A stretch of 64,000 nucleotides of DNA from Beverwykella pulmonaria (lineage: Eukaryota; Ascomycota; Dothideomycetes; Pleosporales; Melanommataceae): positions 207,894 to 271,893 of the forward strand of contig BCHH01000011.1 in NCBI GenBank assembly GCA_001599595.1, read 5' to 3'. Of the stretch, positions 46,774 through 58,900 are shown in pieces (the stretch's first letter is position 1; every line of letters begins with the position of its first letter). The notes beneath the pieces are model-generated. The model was given only the letters and a program-made list of their open reading frames with translations. It did no database searches and was not told where the DNA came from. The position numbers and the translations under genes were made by a program.

Positions 46774-47304
46774 ATGTTCACGCTCTCCGAAGAGTCAAAG
46801 GTACAGACACGCCCCATACCTGCCGCTTTCGACATGAAGGACTAATGCCCTTCAGGAGCGCATCGCCCGCATCATCGACGTCTCTCGGGTAGCGATACAC
46901 TAGTATGCTCACCAATGCCGCAACCGTATATCTGTGCTAACACCTGTCAGCGGCTACCTCCCTCTGATTCTCTACCTGGGTATTCTTCAGACCGCAATTG
47001 AAGCCGGAGGGACAATAGACGACTGACTCTTCCCAGGCTACTCCCGCAGCGAGCCCAAGCCATCTCTGATTCGGTGAGTCTTACCTACAACTGTTGTACA
47101 TTGGCGAGTACGAAGGTGAACACGATGTACGAGAGTAGCGATGCACAGATCCATTGGCTATGAGACTGCAGACTCTGGCCGCGGGAGAAGGCGCTATGCC
47201 TCAGTGCCTCGAACCTCTGCTCTATGCTGTCCAAGCTTGAAGAAAACAACACCTACCCGCACGCATGTTCTAACCTAGACAGTCTCTTTTCGCCACTCGC
47301 ATAA
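46774..47304 (+). CDS. TOM7: Mitochondrial import receptor subunit TOM7
   Basis: A 53-residue protein spread over five tiny exons: 46774-46800, 46856-46902, 46951-46979, 47037-47073 and 47283-47304. Introns are 55, 48, 57 and 209 bp, all GT...AG, and every junction keeps phase. The product reads MFTLSEESKERIARIIDVSR, then [20 protein letters not shown] and a tail PKPSLIRLFSPLA. These match Tom7 along the whole length, including the single membrane helix with Gly-Tyr-Leu-Pro and the conserved C-terminal Pro-Leu-Ala (relatives usually have LLSPLA). Tom7 is a tail-anchored subunit of the outer-membrane TOM complex and modulates its assembly and stability. Each exon is below 50 bp, so ORF-based annotation would miss it. 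The gene is divergent from sap49. Confidence 0.95.
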
Positions 47305-48198
47305 GTACGACCATTCGACACCATGAAACACATCCAACAGAGCCACGCAGTCTCCTGTACAATACTACACGTACAGCACAACTATTGATGGCGCAACTGG
47401 AACCGGAATAACGGGGGGGTTGCGATGATAGATAAGGTAGACGAAACGAGAAACCGTATGATTCCCTTTCGATGGTGGGATGCATCTCCTCTTAACATGC
47501 TTCCCGGCATCCGACAGCCTCAGCAATGGGGACGGAATTGGGCGACCTGTATAACAAACTATGTAATGGACACCGTGCATTCAGGCGCATGTCACTGTGG
47601 CACGGTGGCGCCCGTCAGCGCTGAATACAAGCAGGACTGCGTCCACAATGCATCATTGTCCCTTGCACATGCGTCAGGCGACGAGCTGGTATGCTCGAGT
47701 TGAATCCACCCCCATTGAGCTTGATAGATGCAGAACGTTCAAGTATTGCCCAGATTTGGGGTCATTGTGGACGTTAGCGAATCCGGACTAACGAACGCCA
47801 ATGGCGTTCACGCTTGCACCCCACGTGCTGACGGCATCGTACTGTGTGGACCGCCCAAAGCATCCTTCGCCCACCTCGTCGAGGCCCATCCAACAGAGCT
47901 CCGCTGCCAGCCAGTGAGCAACGCACCTGCCGTCAAAGCATGGCAGTGCACCAGCCCCATGGCCTTGGGCTTCTCCAAGTCCAGGCAGCTCCAATGTGCC
48001 TGCCCGCCTCGGTCCCCCACGCCGCCCGCTTGCGTATATCGCAACACTTCCCCAGCTAATTGTTGCCGATCGCTCCCTAGTTTGTAGGAATATACACATA
48101 GCCAACACCTCGTACCGCAGTCCTTAGGCCGCGATATTTTCGACCCTCAAGTCGCCTCCACTTTCGTTCATGCACAAGCGTCTTTCCAGGTTCCCACC
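47305..48198. other. Intergenic region after TOM7
   Basis: 894 bp. The left part is the TOM7 3' flank and the right part the promoter and leader of the 712-residue protein gene. Open frames at 47.7-48.1 kb lack recognisable content. Confidence 0.55.
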
Positions 48199-50524
48199 AT
48201 GGCAGTCATTCCCAGTACCGGGGACATCCTAATGTTATCCCAAGTGGCATGGAAGATTGGTCGGGCCTTTACAGCTGGACGGAAAAACGCGCCAACCGAA
48301 TTCCTGGAAGTGGAAACCCAAATCAATGACCTAGCCAAGATCCTGAAACACCTCGCGGAGGCTCTGTTCGCGGATTCAGATGACGGTCTTCTAGATCACG
48401 CCGACCAGGGCACCCGTGAGGGCGTAGCTACGATTCTGGCTTCGTGTCAGCGGACGGTGAACGACTTGGATTCTCTGATCGATCAGTATCAGGTCATCAA
48501 GAAGCATCGCACAACAGGTGGCTTCGCGATTGAAAGATCATGGAGCGATCTTGTGCTAACCCAATACAAGACCATGATGTGGACAACCGACGGCGGGAAC
48601 ATCCAGGCTCTGCGAGCCGTCCTACACATGCATACAACCACCATGATGCTCCTCACACAAGCGCTCCAGAGGTGAGTTTCCTCCGGAAGTGGCCCGAATT
48701 GTGGCTGATACGACCAAAGTAAATCATCGTCGGGCTTAGAAAGTATCGTGGCTCCCATGGCTGAACGAATCGACAACATCGAACACAAAACCGGAAATCT
48801 CAACGAACAGCTCGAGGAAGTGCAACGAATCGTCAGCGACATTGCGTTACGGGCTCCTCAAATTCTTGCCAAACAGGATCTGGACAGTCGCCCTCCTAGC
48901 TCTCTCTACCTAGACTCATCACACCAGACGAATCCAGTCTCCGAGTCGTTCACAGCACAAGACTACTTCCCGCCACGGAACAGCTCAAAACCTCAATCTG
49001 CTCGCTCTTCCCGGCTGTCTCGATTTCCAGTGCCCCCTATATCGCCTGAATTGAGCGCTGGTGAGGCCTCTTTATCTTCCACAGCCACCACGGCGACATC
49101 TACCTCTCCCACCAGCATAGCCAAGAAGCACATCTCTGATTTCAGCTTTGGGGGACCAGGCTCTCGATACTCCAACAGCTACTCTCCTTCCGATGTTGTG
49201 ACCAGCAATGAATGGCCCAGTCCAGCGACTCAACGGTACTCGCACCTCAGTCGTCAGCCATCGGATAAGGGGTTGGCCTTGACCAAAACCTCTGAAGGAC
49301 GAGACCGCGGATTGAGACCAGACTCTACAGTTTTATCTCCACTACCTCCCCCAGCGATGGACATGCCACAGGATCCAGAAGAAGATAGGATTATGCCAAT
49401 AACCAACCTCAGTCTCCATCCACCGATGCAGCCAGAGATTGTCAGACTCCACAGAAGTTCGACGACGGCAAGTCAAAAAGAGATCTTCGAGAAACAGGCG
49501 TTCCGAAATTCTGCGATCCTATGCGATGTGTAAGCCCATCCCTCTCGATTCAATATTCCCATCTCCCAAACACTCTACTAACGACACACCAGCCGCGGAG
49601 CGCATGTCGAATATGCCCACAAGATCTCACCAGACGAAGACTCGCACGAAGTCGAAATGGTGGAGGCATGTCAAGACTGTCGAATCTGTGTAGTTCGCAA
49701 ACGAGAGCCCACAGGTACCGATGGTAAGACGGTGCGAATGATGACATCGATTTGGGTCTTCAGCGACGACAACACCGTACGCATGCAACTGAAACTTTCA
49801 GACGGTGAAGTATACGTGCCGTACTCGAGCTACTTCTCGCCAGAGAAAATATCCATGACAGTGCCATGCGAGTTGAAGTACCATGACGTGAAGTATGGGA
49901 CAAGATTGTTGAAAACGGCCAAGACAACTTGGATCAACTACGTCTTCGATTCGACTCAAGGTACGCTTCCCTCTAAGCACAACCCCAACCCATAAAACCC
50001 TATAGCAAAATATCGCAATCACTAACAACCTCACAGCGGCAACCCTCTTCCAAAACGAACTCATGGGCCGCACCCTCCTCGGCACCTTCCGCACTGAACA
50101 AACAATGCGCATCCACGAGGGCCTGTCTGGCGCCTTCAGCTACGCCGAGCAAATGTGCGGCATGGAGAACCTGCGGATCTGGGAGGACAACGACACCGCC
50201 GCCGTCATCGCGATGATCCACTTCTCTGCACATTTCAAGAACGGGTACCTCGCTTTCTACATCAATAGTTCTACGAATCCAATACGAGTCAAGGAAGAGG
50301 GCAGTAGAGAAGTGAAGGTTAAGGGGCTGAGGGTGCCGTTGGAGAAATCAGGGAGGAAAGATAGTGGAGTTGCGGTGGGAAAGGAGAAGGAGAAAAAGGG
50401 GAGAATAGTGGAGGGTGCGAAGATTGAGTTTGCTAGTGAGAGCGAGAAGAGGGAGTTTGTGAATTTGGTGAGGGAGTGTCAGATGTGTATGCTGGATTTG
50501 CCGGATCTGTTAGGCGTGAACTAA
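48199..50524 (+). CDS. Conserved fungal protein, STAND-like N-terminus, unknown function
   Basis: Four exons, 48199-48671, 48720-49529, 49593-49960 and 50037-50524, encode 712 residues with consistent phases. The N-terminal 160 residues (MAVIPSTGDILMLSQVAWKIG, FLEVETQINDLAKILKHLAEAL) form a helical domain of the type seen at the start of many fungal STAND/NLR-like and signalling proteins. Residues 160-190 continue as a coiled coil (ERIDNIEHKTGNLNEQLEEVQRI in part). A Ser/Pro-rich disordered linker of about 230 residues follows. The C-terminal half is a folded region (MMTSIWVFSDDNTVRMQLKL, GRTLLGTFRTEQTMRIHEGLSG), then a basic insert and a helical end (EKREFVNLVRECQ). No nucleotide-binding motif is present, so it is not an NLR. 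I do not recognise an enzyme fold. The start is the first ATG after an upstream stop. Confidence 0.85.
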
Positions 50525-53311
50525 GAGATGTGTTAAGATACCGTGACCTAAGAAATAGATAGAGACAAATGCTTTTAGGGAGAAATACGACTTAGGCTAT
50601 CTTCATCGAACAATGTCGCGGATCCCAGATTTGGCAATACACGCATAGCTCCCAGAGGCAGTCCCACCAGAATTGGGTCACGGAGCACATGGTAGAGGTG
50701 GGCAGAACATTACACCAGCCTTGGCAAGGCTAACCAATCCAGATACAAACTGTTATGATGTTCAACGAACCAACAGTCAAAACCAACACTGATCTTGTGT
50801 TCGTTTTCCGAACCCACTGGAAGTTCTGACCACCCAACACGCTGAAATAGAAATTATCAACCCGCAGGAATAAAACCAACGCAAATATAAATTCCTTGAA
50901 AAAATTGGTATTTCAAGCCCATTGGATCCAACGACAACCTCTAAGACTTTGTGGCCTGCGACGAAGATATCAACGAAAACAAAACACGCATCTGAGAAGG
51001 AAAAGACCCAGTGGCCACAGCAAACTTTAAGAACTTGTAGCGCCTGGCTATGGAGGGTGCAATGCCTCAACTGCATATCTGACTGATCTTAGAATGGTAG
51101 ACATTCCTGGTGCTAAAACTAATGTATCGTTATTGACTTGCTTCGAGACAATAGACGTGTCTATATACATGAATGTCCTAGCTTTGAAAACAAATTTCTA
51201 CCAAACCATCAAGAATACAAAAACGTAACTCAAGAACGTGAGAATCCTAACAAGGCAAAGCGTTGCAAACCCACTCTCGGGGAATGGCGTAATTTTCTTG
51301 GAGCTCACATGTTGAAAATAGAAAAGGATGCAAAGGCCTAGCTCAACAAAAGAACTAAAGAAGCTGCATAAGTTTCAATATCAAAACAGCAAAGCTCAAG
51401 AAAAATCACGCATTACTCAAAAGAAGGAAGACACAAGCAACATCAAGCAATGCGCCAACAAGGGGCCATGAGATCTACTTCCAAAAGCAAGTCCAAGCCT
51501 ACAACTTCAAACAATTATCTCCAACATTAACAAAAAGCGTTAGCAAATATATGGGCTTCACTAGCAGCCATAAAAATAAAGAGTGAGAGTCTCGAGAAAG
51601 CTACAAATCAGGACAAAAAAGACCACGTCAAGGCTAAAAAAAACATTGGTCAGACAAGGCAAAATCGAAGAAAGTTATGGCCGTAGAGAAAAAGCAAGAA
51701 TTAGACGCGATGGACGTACTGGGTAAGTCATAACGAAATCTGGACTTGATGTTTGCCAGCACTTTGTAACAGGTAATCAGCAATTTGGAGTACGACAAAA
51801 AGGTTCTTGCTAGCTTCAAGACAATGTCAGCTACGTTAGAAATGCCAGTAGTGAAGAGCTAGGCATCTCAGTCTCTCAATACCGTGGAAAACGGTTTCGC
51901 CAGCTTCCTTCCTCAATGAACCTCTCTTACCAGCTCATCCCCTCAACCCAATTTCCGTCAACGCAAACTCCGGTATCACACTTTGGCCAACGCCTTCTTC
52001 CGTCAATGACATTATTATTTCAACATCGAACTTCTTCCGGCGCATATCATCTCCGTCACAGCAGATTCTCCTCAAAATTCGGGGTTCCCATCGCATAGTT
52101 CGGATATTACCATATTGATCCTGTTGGACCTTTCCTCGTCTTTGTTACGCCTTTTAACCGGATCCATACATTTCCTCCGCCCAAGGTTCGAAAGGGCATG
52201 AAATACTCAAGAAGTGGCAGCATGGTTTCTATTGTGTCGCTAAATGCCACCGTTGTTGTAGTAATGGATCAGTCAACTCAAAAGCTAATGTGGAAACCCC
52301 GGAAAATGGCATTTGTGACAGCTGCTACAGCGAACGCATAATTCACGGCTAATATTGCATCATTGGCCCAAAGAGGTTTTTGAGTGAGAAGCTTTGGTCA
52401 TCTTAATCCGCGTGGGTTCGAGGGTATGGGAAGGATCAAAGCCAGTTCGCTCACGGTCGAGTGTGACACACGGTGCTAAGACGCGAGCATCATGTTTTTG
52501 ATTTCTCTGAGAGTCCATCATCGGGAGTACTAGTGTGTCGAAGGGAACTGATTGTGCCTGGCGTTTGGGATTTAGCTTCGTTTTGATTTGAATCATAGCC
52601 TGATTATCGATGTGGGACTCCTACAATTACCACATGAGTATCACATTGTGTGATCCTCAGGCCACTGAATCGGCTCCTCTTGACCTCGTAATGTTTCGCC
52701 TCATGGTCTGTCCCTCGTTTATGAGACAACGTGCCTTGAATCACGAGAGCAAGAATTGGGCAGAGGAAGCTCTCAGCCACAGAAGAGTTCTTAATATATT
52801 GTATATCAGAAATGTGTGCCAGGTTGAAGCCGGCCAAAAATAGCCCTCCGCACAAACGCATACTTGCACATCATCCCGCCGCTCCCGCGCCTCAAGTGGT
52901 TTGGTGGGGCGCGCACGCGGCTGCACCTTCCCCGTTTCCCACGCCTCTCCAGCTGAACACGTCTGGCGTCTGAACGATCTACTGTTCCATCGGACAACAC
53001 AACCAGCTGGTGCGACGGCAAACATGCGCAAGACCGCGTGGAAACGTTTTGGCGGCAGAACCAAACACCTCACAAGAGGTTCCGCGCGTCTTCAAACGCC
53101 AAGCGGCATCGTGAGGCGCAGACGGGGCTCCTACCGCGTCGCACAAGTCCCCCGCTCCTCCCTCATCTCGGACGACAGATATATTACACTCGCTCCCTCT
53201 TGTCCGTCGTACGACACACTGTCTTGCTTGCTCGCTCTGCTGTACATATCGCGCCCAATTTCGTTCTTAATACTATAGCCATCGTGACTCAACCTACAAA
53301 AGGACATCGCA
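50525..53311. other. Gene-poor region with an A-rich strand
   Basis: 2.8 kb with no supported gene. Between about 51.1 and 51.7 kb the plus strand is markedly A-rich, with Lys-coding runs broken by stops, possibly an old mobile-element remnant. The last 400 bp are GC-richer and probably contain the promoter of the UPF0303 gene. Confidence 0.5.
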
Positions 53312-53854
53312 ATGCTCAACTCTCTCCCCTCCCCGACAAACTCCCTCTCAGACCTCGCACGTGAAGAGAAGTCATTCACTTTTGCCCACTTCACCTGCGA
53401 GCACGCATGGGTCATCGGCAACATCCTGCGCAACGCCCTCCGAACCATCGACTGCGCGGCCCTGATCCATATCTCGCTCTCCTCAAACCAAACCCTTTTC
53501 CACGCGCCCAGCATGCCCGGCATGATGCCCGACAACGAAGTGCAGGTCAAGAGGAAAAGGGAGACGGTGCTAAGGTGGGGGCACAGTACGTGGTATATGC
53601 GGTGCAAACATGGGAACGACAAGGGCGTGGCAGAGTATTACGGGCTGGACGGGGATGTAAAAGGCAAGTATAGCTGCGAGGGGGGTGGGTATCCGGTGTT
53701 TGTCAAGGGAGTCGAGGGCGTGGTCGGATGCATTGTTGTAGTGGCGGATATTGATGGAGAGCAGGCGCATGGGGTGGTTGTTAAGGCGATTGAGGAATAT
53801 AAGGAGTTGAGGGATGGGTTTAGGAGCCCGATGAGGAGTATGACGATGAAGTGA
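53312..53854 (+). CDS. UPF0303 / haem-degrading-domain protein (yeast Ybr137w-like)
   Basis: A single exon encodes 180 residues, the family's usual length. Recognised segments are FTFAHFTCEHAWVIGNILRN, IHISLSSNQTLFHAP, MMPDNEVQVKRKRETVLRWG, HSTWYMRCKHG and the C-terminal GGGYPVFVKGVEGVVGCIVV followed by HGVVVKAIEEY. Together they outline the alpha/beta fold of the HbpS/UPF0303 group, whose bacterial members bind haem. Yeast Ybr137w is reported to associate with the machinery that delivers tail-anchored proteins. The role here is inferred from family only. The start at 53312 gives a short lead of normal length. The stop lies only 54 bp from the stop of the convergent pepsin-like gene, so 3' ends may overlap. 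Confidence 0.87.
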   Translation: MLNSLPSPTNSLSDLAREEKSFTFAHFTCEHAWVIGNILRNALRTIDCAALIHISLSSNQTLFHAPSMPGMMPDNEVQVKRKRETVLRWGHSTWYMRCKHGNDKGVAEYYGLDGDVKGKYSCEGGGYPVFVKGVEGVVGCIVVVADIDGEQAHGVVVKAIEEYKELRDGFRSPMRSMTMK

Positions 53855-53908
53855 GTGATAAGACGTGGTTCAGTATTGACATCAAGAGCTGGGAGGAGGT
53901 CAACGGCT

Positions 53909-55180
53909 TTATAATGACGAAAGGACGACCTGTGAATGCTGCGGGTGGACGGCCTGGAACCCAAAGCGCCCCCCATCCGCATCGAAAGCCACCGAGAAGC
54001 CGAATAGGAAGTTCCGCCCAGTATTCACATATGGTGGTGGTGCTTGCTGTTCTGGAACCACATACACTGGTTCCATCGACATGCCCGTGCCGACCTTGAA
54101 CGAATACCCTACGACCTCTTCTACTTCTAACATGGGAAAGCTAATAGCGATCTCTGTCCCTGGCCTCACGCGCTTCACCCACTCTGCGTCGCCCTCCTTG
54201 TTTGGATTTCGTACTGTAACGTTTGGCATCTCTACGCCAATGTCTGTTCTGAGATACATTTGCGGGATCCCAGTGTCGATAAGCGCAGAACCATAACTGT
54301 TCCCTTGGCCATTCAGAGAGAAGCACGTCTTCACCATAGCCCAGTCACGCGCGTCTGTGTGGTGCATTACACCACGCTCAAGATTAGTGAACACAAAACC
54401 CCGCGTACTCTCCTTCGTCAGACCAAGACGAACGCCCTCGATAGATATCGTATATCCTGTCCTTAGCGAGCCCGTTGGAATCGACTCGCCATTGATCGAC
54501 TCGATATTGAGAAACGGATTCCCACTCGGCAATGCCTTGAGCTTCTTATCACCCAACCTGTTCCTCCCGAACCCCACACCCATATACATGATTTGCGACG
54601 TATCTCGAGGCTCCGGATACGGCCTATGAGACACTCGCGGACAATCGAAGCCATCCACGCCCGGTTTATACCATGGACACACCATACTTCTATCTACAAC
54701 CAGGATCGGGACCTTCGCTATAGCATACTCGCCATCCACTCCATGGAAGGTGACGGTCTGATTGACGAGGCGGCCACTGTACAGGATCCTGCTGCTAGAG
54801 AGATACTCGTATGCTGGGATTCCCTCGTCTGGACTGACATCCGGGAGCCGAGGCGCTCCGATCATCAGTCCTGTGGAGCCCGTGTCCATAGGGAGTTCGA
54901 AGTCGATACCACTGATAGTTGCGCGGACCATGGGAACGTGCTGGGTACTAAAATTGTGGACATATGGGAGGAATATGGATTTGGTGTATTTGGAGAGGTC
55001 GTTATCGAGGTGGTCGGGGGACATGGTTGATGGAAGCTGGCGGAAGAGAAGATATAGGGAGAGAACGATGAAGACGACAAATATCCTGGGACGCTCTTTA
55101 TATAGTCTGATAGACATTTTCCGACACGTGGGCGCCGGTGAGAGGGCCGTCGGCGTATTTGTTGTTGGTGATTCGAGCAT
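53909..55180 (-). CDS. Membrane-anchored pepsin-like aspartic protease homologue
   Basis: A single exon encodes 423 residues. A hydrophobic helix at about 33-47 (IFVVFIVLSLYLLF) preceded by basic residues fits a type II anchor, with the rest lumenal or extracellular. Two Asp-Thr-Gly motifs are present, MDTGSTGLMIG near residue 98 and ALIDTGIPQMYLRT near residue 308, separated as in two-lobed pepsin-type enzymes. The second motif has Ile where active pepsins have Ser or Thr, which may lower or change activity. Other pieces (GVGFGRNRLGD, GFSVAFDADGGRFGFQAV) also fit this fold; the last resembles the C-terminal lobe of pepsins. Few Cys residues are present. A start at the second Met (MSIRLYK) would retain the anchor. 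It is convergent with the UPF0303 gene. Substrate and activity are unknown. Confidence 0.8.
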   Translation of the reverse strand: MLESPTTNTPTALSPAPTCRKMSIRLYKERPRIFVVFIVLSLYLLFRQLPSTMSPDHLDNDLSKYTKSIFLPYVHNFSTQHVPMVRATISGIDFELPMDTGSTGLMIGAPRLPDVSPDEGIPAYEYLSSSRILYSGRLVNQTVTFHGVDGEYAIAKVPILVVDRSMVCPWYKPGVDGFDCPRVSHRPYPEPRDTSQIMYMGVGFGRNRLGDKKLKALPSGNPFLNIESINGESIPTGSLRTGYTISIEGVRLGLTKESTRGFVFTNLERGVMHHTDARDWAMVKTCFSLNGQGNSYGSALIDTGIPQMYLRTDIGVEMPNVTVRNPNKEGDAEWVKRVRPGTEIAISFPMLEVEEVVGYSFKVGTGMSMEPVYVVPEQQAPPPYVNTGRNFLFGFSVAFDADGGRFGFQAVHPQHSQVVLSSL

Positions 55181-55994
55181 GCCCTCTCTACTCGATATGG
55201 GTCGGTTTGTTTATATCTGAATCTCAACATTTGACCATGACTCCTACGTTTATATCAGAAGTTTCTTTAAACTACACCAAACTATCCCCTTCGCAACATA
55301 CCATAGGGGAGACTTACATATTCACAATAAGCTAGATGGCGGTGATGTGTCATCCCTGCCGAAATCGGGAACCCCGGGTCAATGTCGATGTGTTGGCAGG
55401 AGCTTCTTCGAACCTCGAACGTCTTAGCAAGATCGCCACCGTTCATGCACCCTCCATCACCCTTTGCACTGCGTCCGATTCCCTCTGTTGATAATGGGAA
55501 TAGAAATGTACGACCGCAAGCCCAACAAATGCGGAGATATCTCAGCCACCCACGTGATGATGTGCGGTGCATGCATGCCGAGGCGATTAGCCCGCAATCT
55601 TGGCATTTCAATTCCTAGGCGGCTTTGCGACCAAGTCCACCACCTTCGAGGCGAGCATATCACCCACAACTGAAGAGGAGAAGATAGAGAGGGCAGAGGT
55701 ATTGAAAAACTTACGCGACGCAGTTACTTGGACTTGCATCTACAATCCGTCTCAACTTACGCCTGGCTCTCGCGCTCGTAGTCCACTGCCATTCCTCGAC
55801 CATTCCAACGGCATCGAGACGGCGACATAGGCCTAACGAAGAGCCGGAGTAGAGCTAGCAGCATATCTAGGCAACTTACGCGACACAGCTACTCGAGTCC
55901 TCAAGCACCATCTGTCTCCACCCACACCGCGCGCTCGCCCTCCACCGCCCTACCCACGCTCACGATAGCTACACACGAGCATGTAGTCGCCACC
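55181..55994. other. Divergent intergenic region (pepsin-like / ankyrin-CorA)
   Basis: 814 bp between divergent starts. No gene is supported; short overlapping frames at 55.3-55.8 kb look non-coding. A phrase similar to acttacgcgacgcag occurs at about 55710 and again at 55871, a minor direct repeat. Confidence 0.55.
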
Positions 55995-58900
55995 ATGGCT
56001 CGCTCACCATCACGCTCGAGTGACGGCAGGAACTCAATGCAGAAGGACCGCCCAGAACCAAGACTCCTGAAAGCAATCGAAGAGAAGAGGGACGACGACG
56101 CCATCGCCATCATCGAGTATGTGCGTGGCAAAGGCCAGCCGATCGAGCACCTTCTCCGCATTGGGTTGTTGCGTTGCGCTGAGCGAGGCAATGTCGTTGT
56201 CGCGGAGTATCTGCTCAAGAGTGGGGCGAAGGCTGATGGAGCGCCAGGGGGAAAGGTGTCGCCTTTGCTACGGGCGATTGACAAGAATAACGTGGGAATG
56301 GTATCACTTCTGTTGAAATATGGCGGGGATGTAGACGTGGCAGATAAGCAAGGACGAACGGCGCTCATGACGGCTGCCTGGAAGAACCACTTTCATATTC
56401 TGGTCGAGCTCGTCAGGTGCGGAGCTGATGCCAATAAGAAGGACCACAAAGGCCGCAACGTGCTACACAATCTCGCCGCCGACAAGCACCGTAACTGGGG
56501 GCGCGACGTTATCGATCTACTTTTACTTCGGACCAGCGTTACGATTGAGGGCCAGGACGATCTCAAACGGACTCCCTTGCATTGGGCAACTGTCACAGGC
56601 AACAAGGAGCTGTGCGAAATGCTGCTTCTCCGGAATGCAAATGTCAATTCTACCGAGATCCGCGACAAGACGAGCCTCCATCTGGCTGTGTCTCATCAAC
56701 GGGACGATATCGTAGAGTTGCTTTTGCACCACGGCGCAGCGGTCAATGCCAAGAGCGATGGTAGCTGGACTGCTCTACACAACGCCTGTGAGAAGGACAA
56801 CGTTAAGATAGTGAGAATGCTCCTGCAGGCCGGCGCGGAAATCAATGCACGCCTACTGAACGGAATGACTCCCCTGCATATTGCTGCACAAGCTGGGCAT
56901 CTTGAGGTAGTCAAATGCCTGCTCGAACGCAAGGACCTAAAGCGTGCGGCGCGGGACACTTTCGGCATCACCCCGTTCCTCAGAGCAGCCCAAGAGAAGA
57001 GGAAAGATATTGTCAACGTTCTCGCACCCGACGTCGAGATGCTGAGTGAAGATGCTCTTGGTGCATGCAATGGTTTCAATGCCACGATAGTGGACTTCGG
57101 CAACTTCCACAACGAGAACAAAGTTTCAAAAAGAACGGTTTACGAATTGCTATACGGCCGCGATCCTGTGAACAATCGAAAACCTGCCATCCCTATCCTC
57201 CCTAATCAATCCAAGGCCACAAATTTCCGCTGGATACATTTGCCGGCAAATAACATGGCATGGGTCGAAACATTGCTTGTCAAGGCCTTCATAGAAGAAG
57301 GCGCTGCAGACGTCGAAGGCTTCAAAGCGCTCGAGCGTTCCTTCAGCCACCAACACAAAGGTCAAAAGATCCATTCCCATTTTATGAGACCGCTCTGCCA
57401 GAGTACACCCAGAGCACCAAGACACCAAGATGACTCTGATCTTTCAGATAGTGCTGAACATGGCCCGCCGCAGATTGTGATCAATATGGGCAGTGGGCTT
57501 GGAATCAGTACAACCGCCGGCGCACAGGAGCACGTCATTCCCAAGACACCAGTGAGAACCGGTACAGTGAGCACGGATCAAACTGACTGGACACAAGGCT
57601 CTGCTTCGGGAAGAGAGCGAAAAGAGCACGGGAAGGGCAAGGAGAAAACCAAAAAGACAGCCAAGTGGAGTAACAGCAAACAGGCGAAACACACTGGCAC
57701 TGATACTCCCACCAAATTTACCGATCACAATTCTAGACGGAAAACGAGTGACTCCTTGCACAACAGTGGGCATCTGAGATCACCCGGTAGTCCTGGAAGG
57801 AAAGACCCAACGCAAGTTGCCAAAGGAAACATCTTTACGTTCATGCCATATCTACATTTCGAAACGAATCGCGGTAGACAAGAGATGCAAGACGCTATCC
57901 TCCGCGTGCAGTTACTGAAAGAGAGAGAACGATATGATGACCAAACTGCAAGACCCCCACTAAAAAGGGCCGCAACGTACGACGAGATGCTTCTGCGTGC
58001 CCATTTGACCTCATCGACCGTTTCTCTCCATGTCCGTAGAACGCTTGATCAGTTTTTCTACCACAACATCGACACTCAATCCCGCGACCAGGACCAAGTC
58101 GTCTACCGCTATCAATGCAGAGGCATGTCCGCTGCGGAGAGCGGCATCGATCCGAAAATCTTCATGGTCGACCAGTTGTGGATGTGGATTTTGGGGAAGG
58201 ATCTCATCGTGACAGCGTTCCCGCAACGGTGGGCGCAGCCAAAGAACGACCCTCTCAATGTCCTCGACGGGATCATTGAAGATATTAACAGCAAGACACG
58301 CGATCCCGTGCGCTCTGTCTACGATCTGTCAATGATCATCACTGGACGCTGCAGTGGTGTCTTCGACCGTCGACGCGACATTGAGGAATATCAGTTTCTC
58401 GATATGTTCGAAAGCAGTATCGGCGATGCAACAGAACTAGAAACAATTCTCTTTAAGGAGTTCAACACGGCCTCGGCCCAAGCCTCAGCATGGCTGCAAC
58501 ATCACCGGCGCCCGAACCGGTTTTCGCAGCACCTGGAAGCCGAAGGGCGCAATCTTGAGCACCTGGAGCACCGGAATCGTCGTGGAGCCCTGCCGCACAC
58601 ACATGATCACGCGCTGACCACTCCTCCAATTCGCGAAGAAAATTTCCGATATGACGAAAATAACGCCGTCCACGCACCGCTCTTCGTCGACCAGCTGCTA
58701 GACATAGGTGCCGAAACAGACTTGCTCGCCGAGATCAAAGACATACGCGATGAACTAAACATGATTGCAAAAGTTCTCGAAGACCAACGCAGTGTTATAC
58801 CTGACCTCGAAATTAGCATTACCGACATCTACCGCGAAGAGCACAAATCGCAACAAGACCTCAAACGCCGCTTCAGAGAACAACTAAAGACGATCGATGT

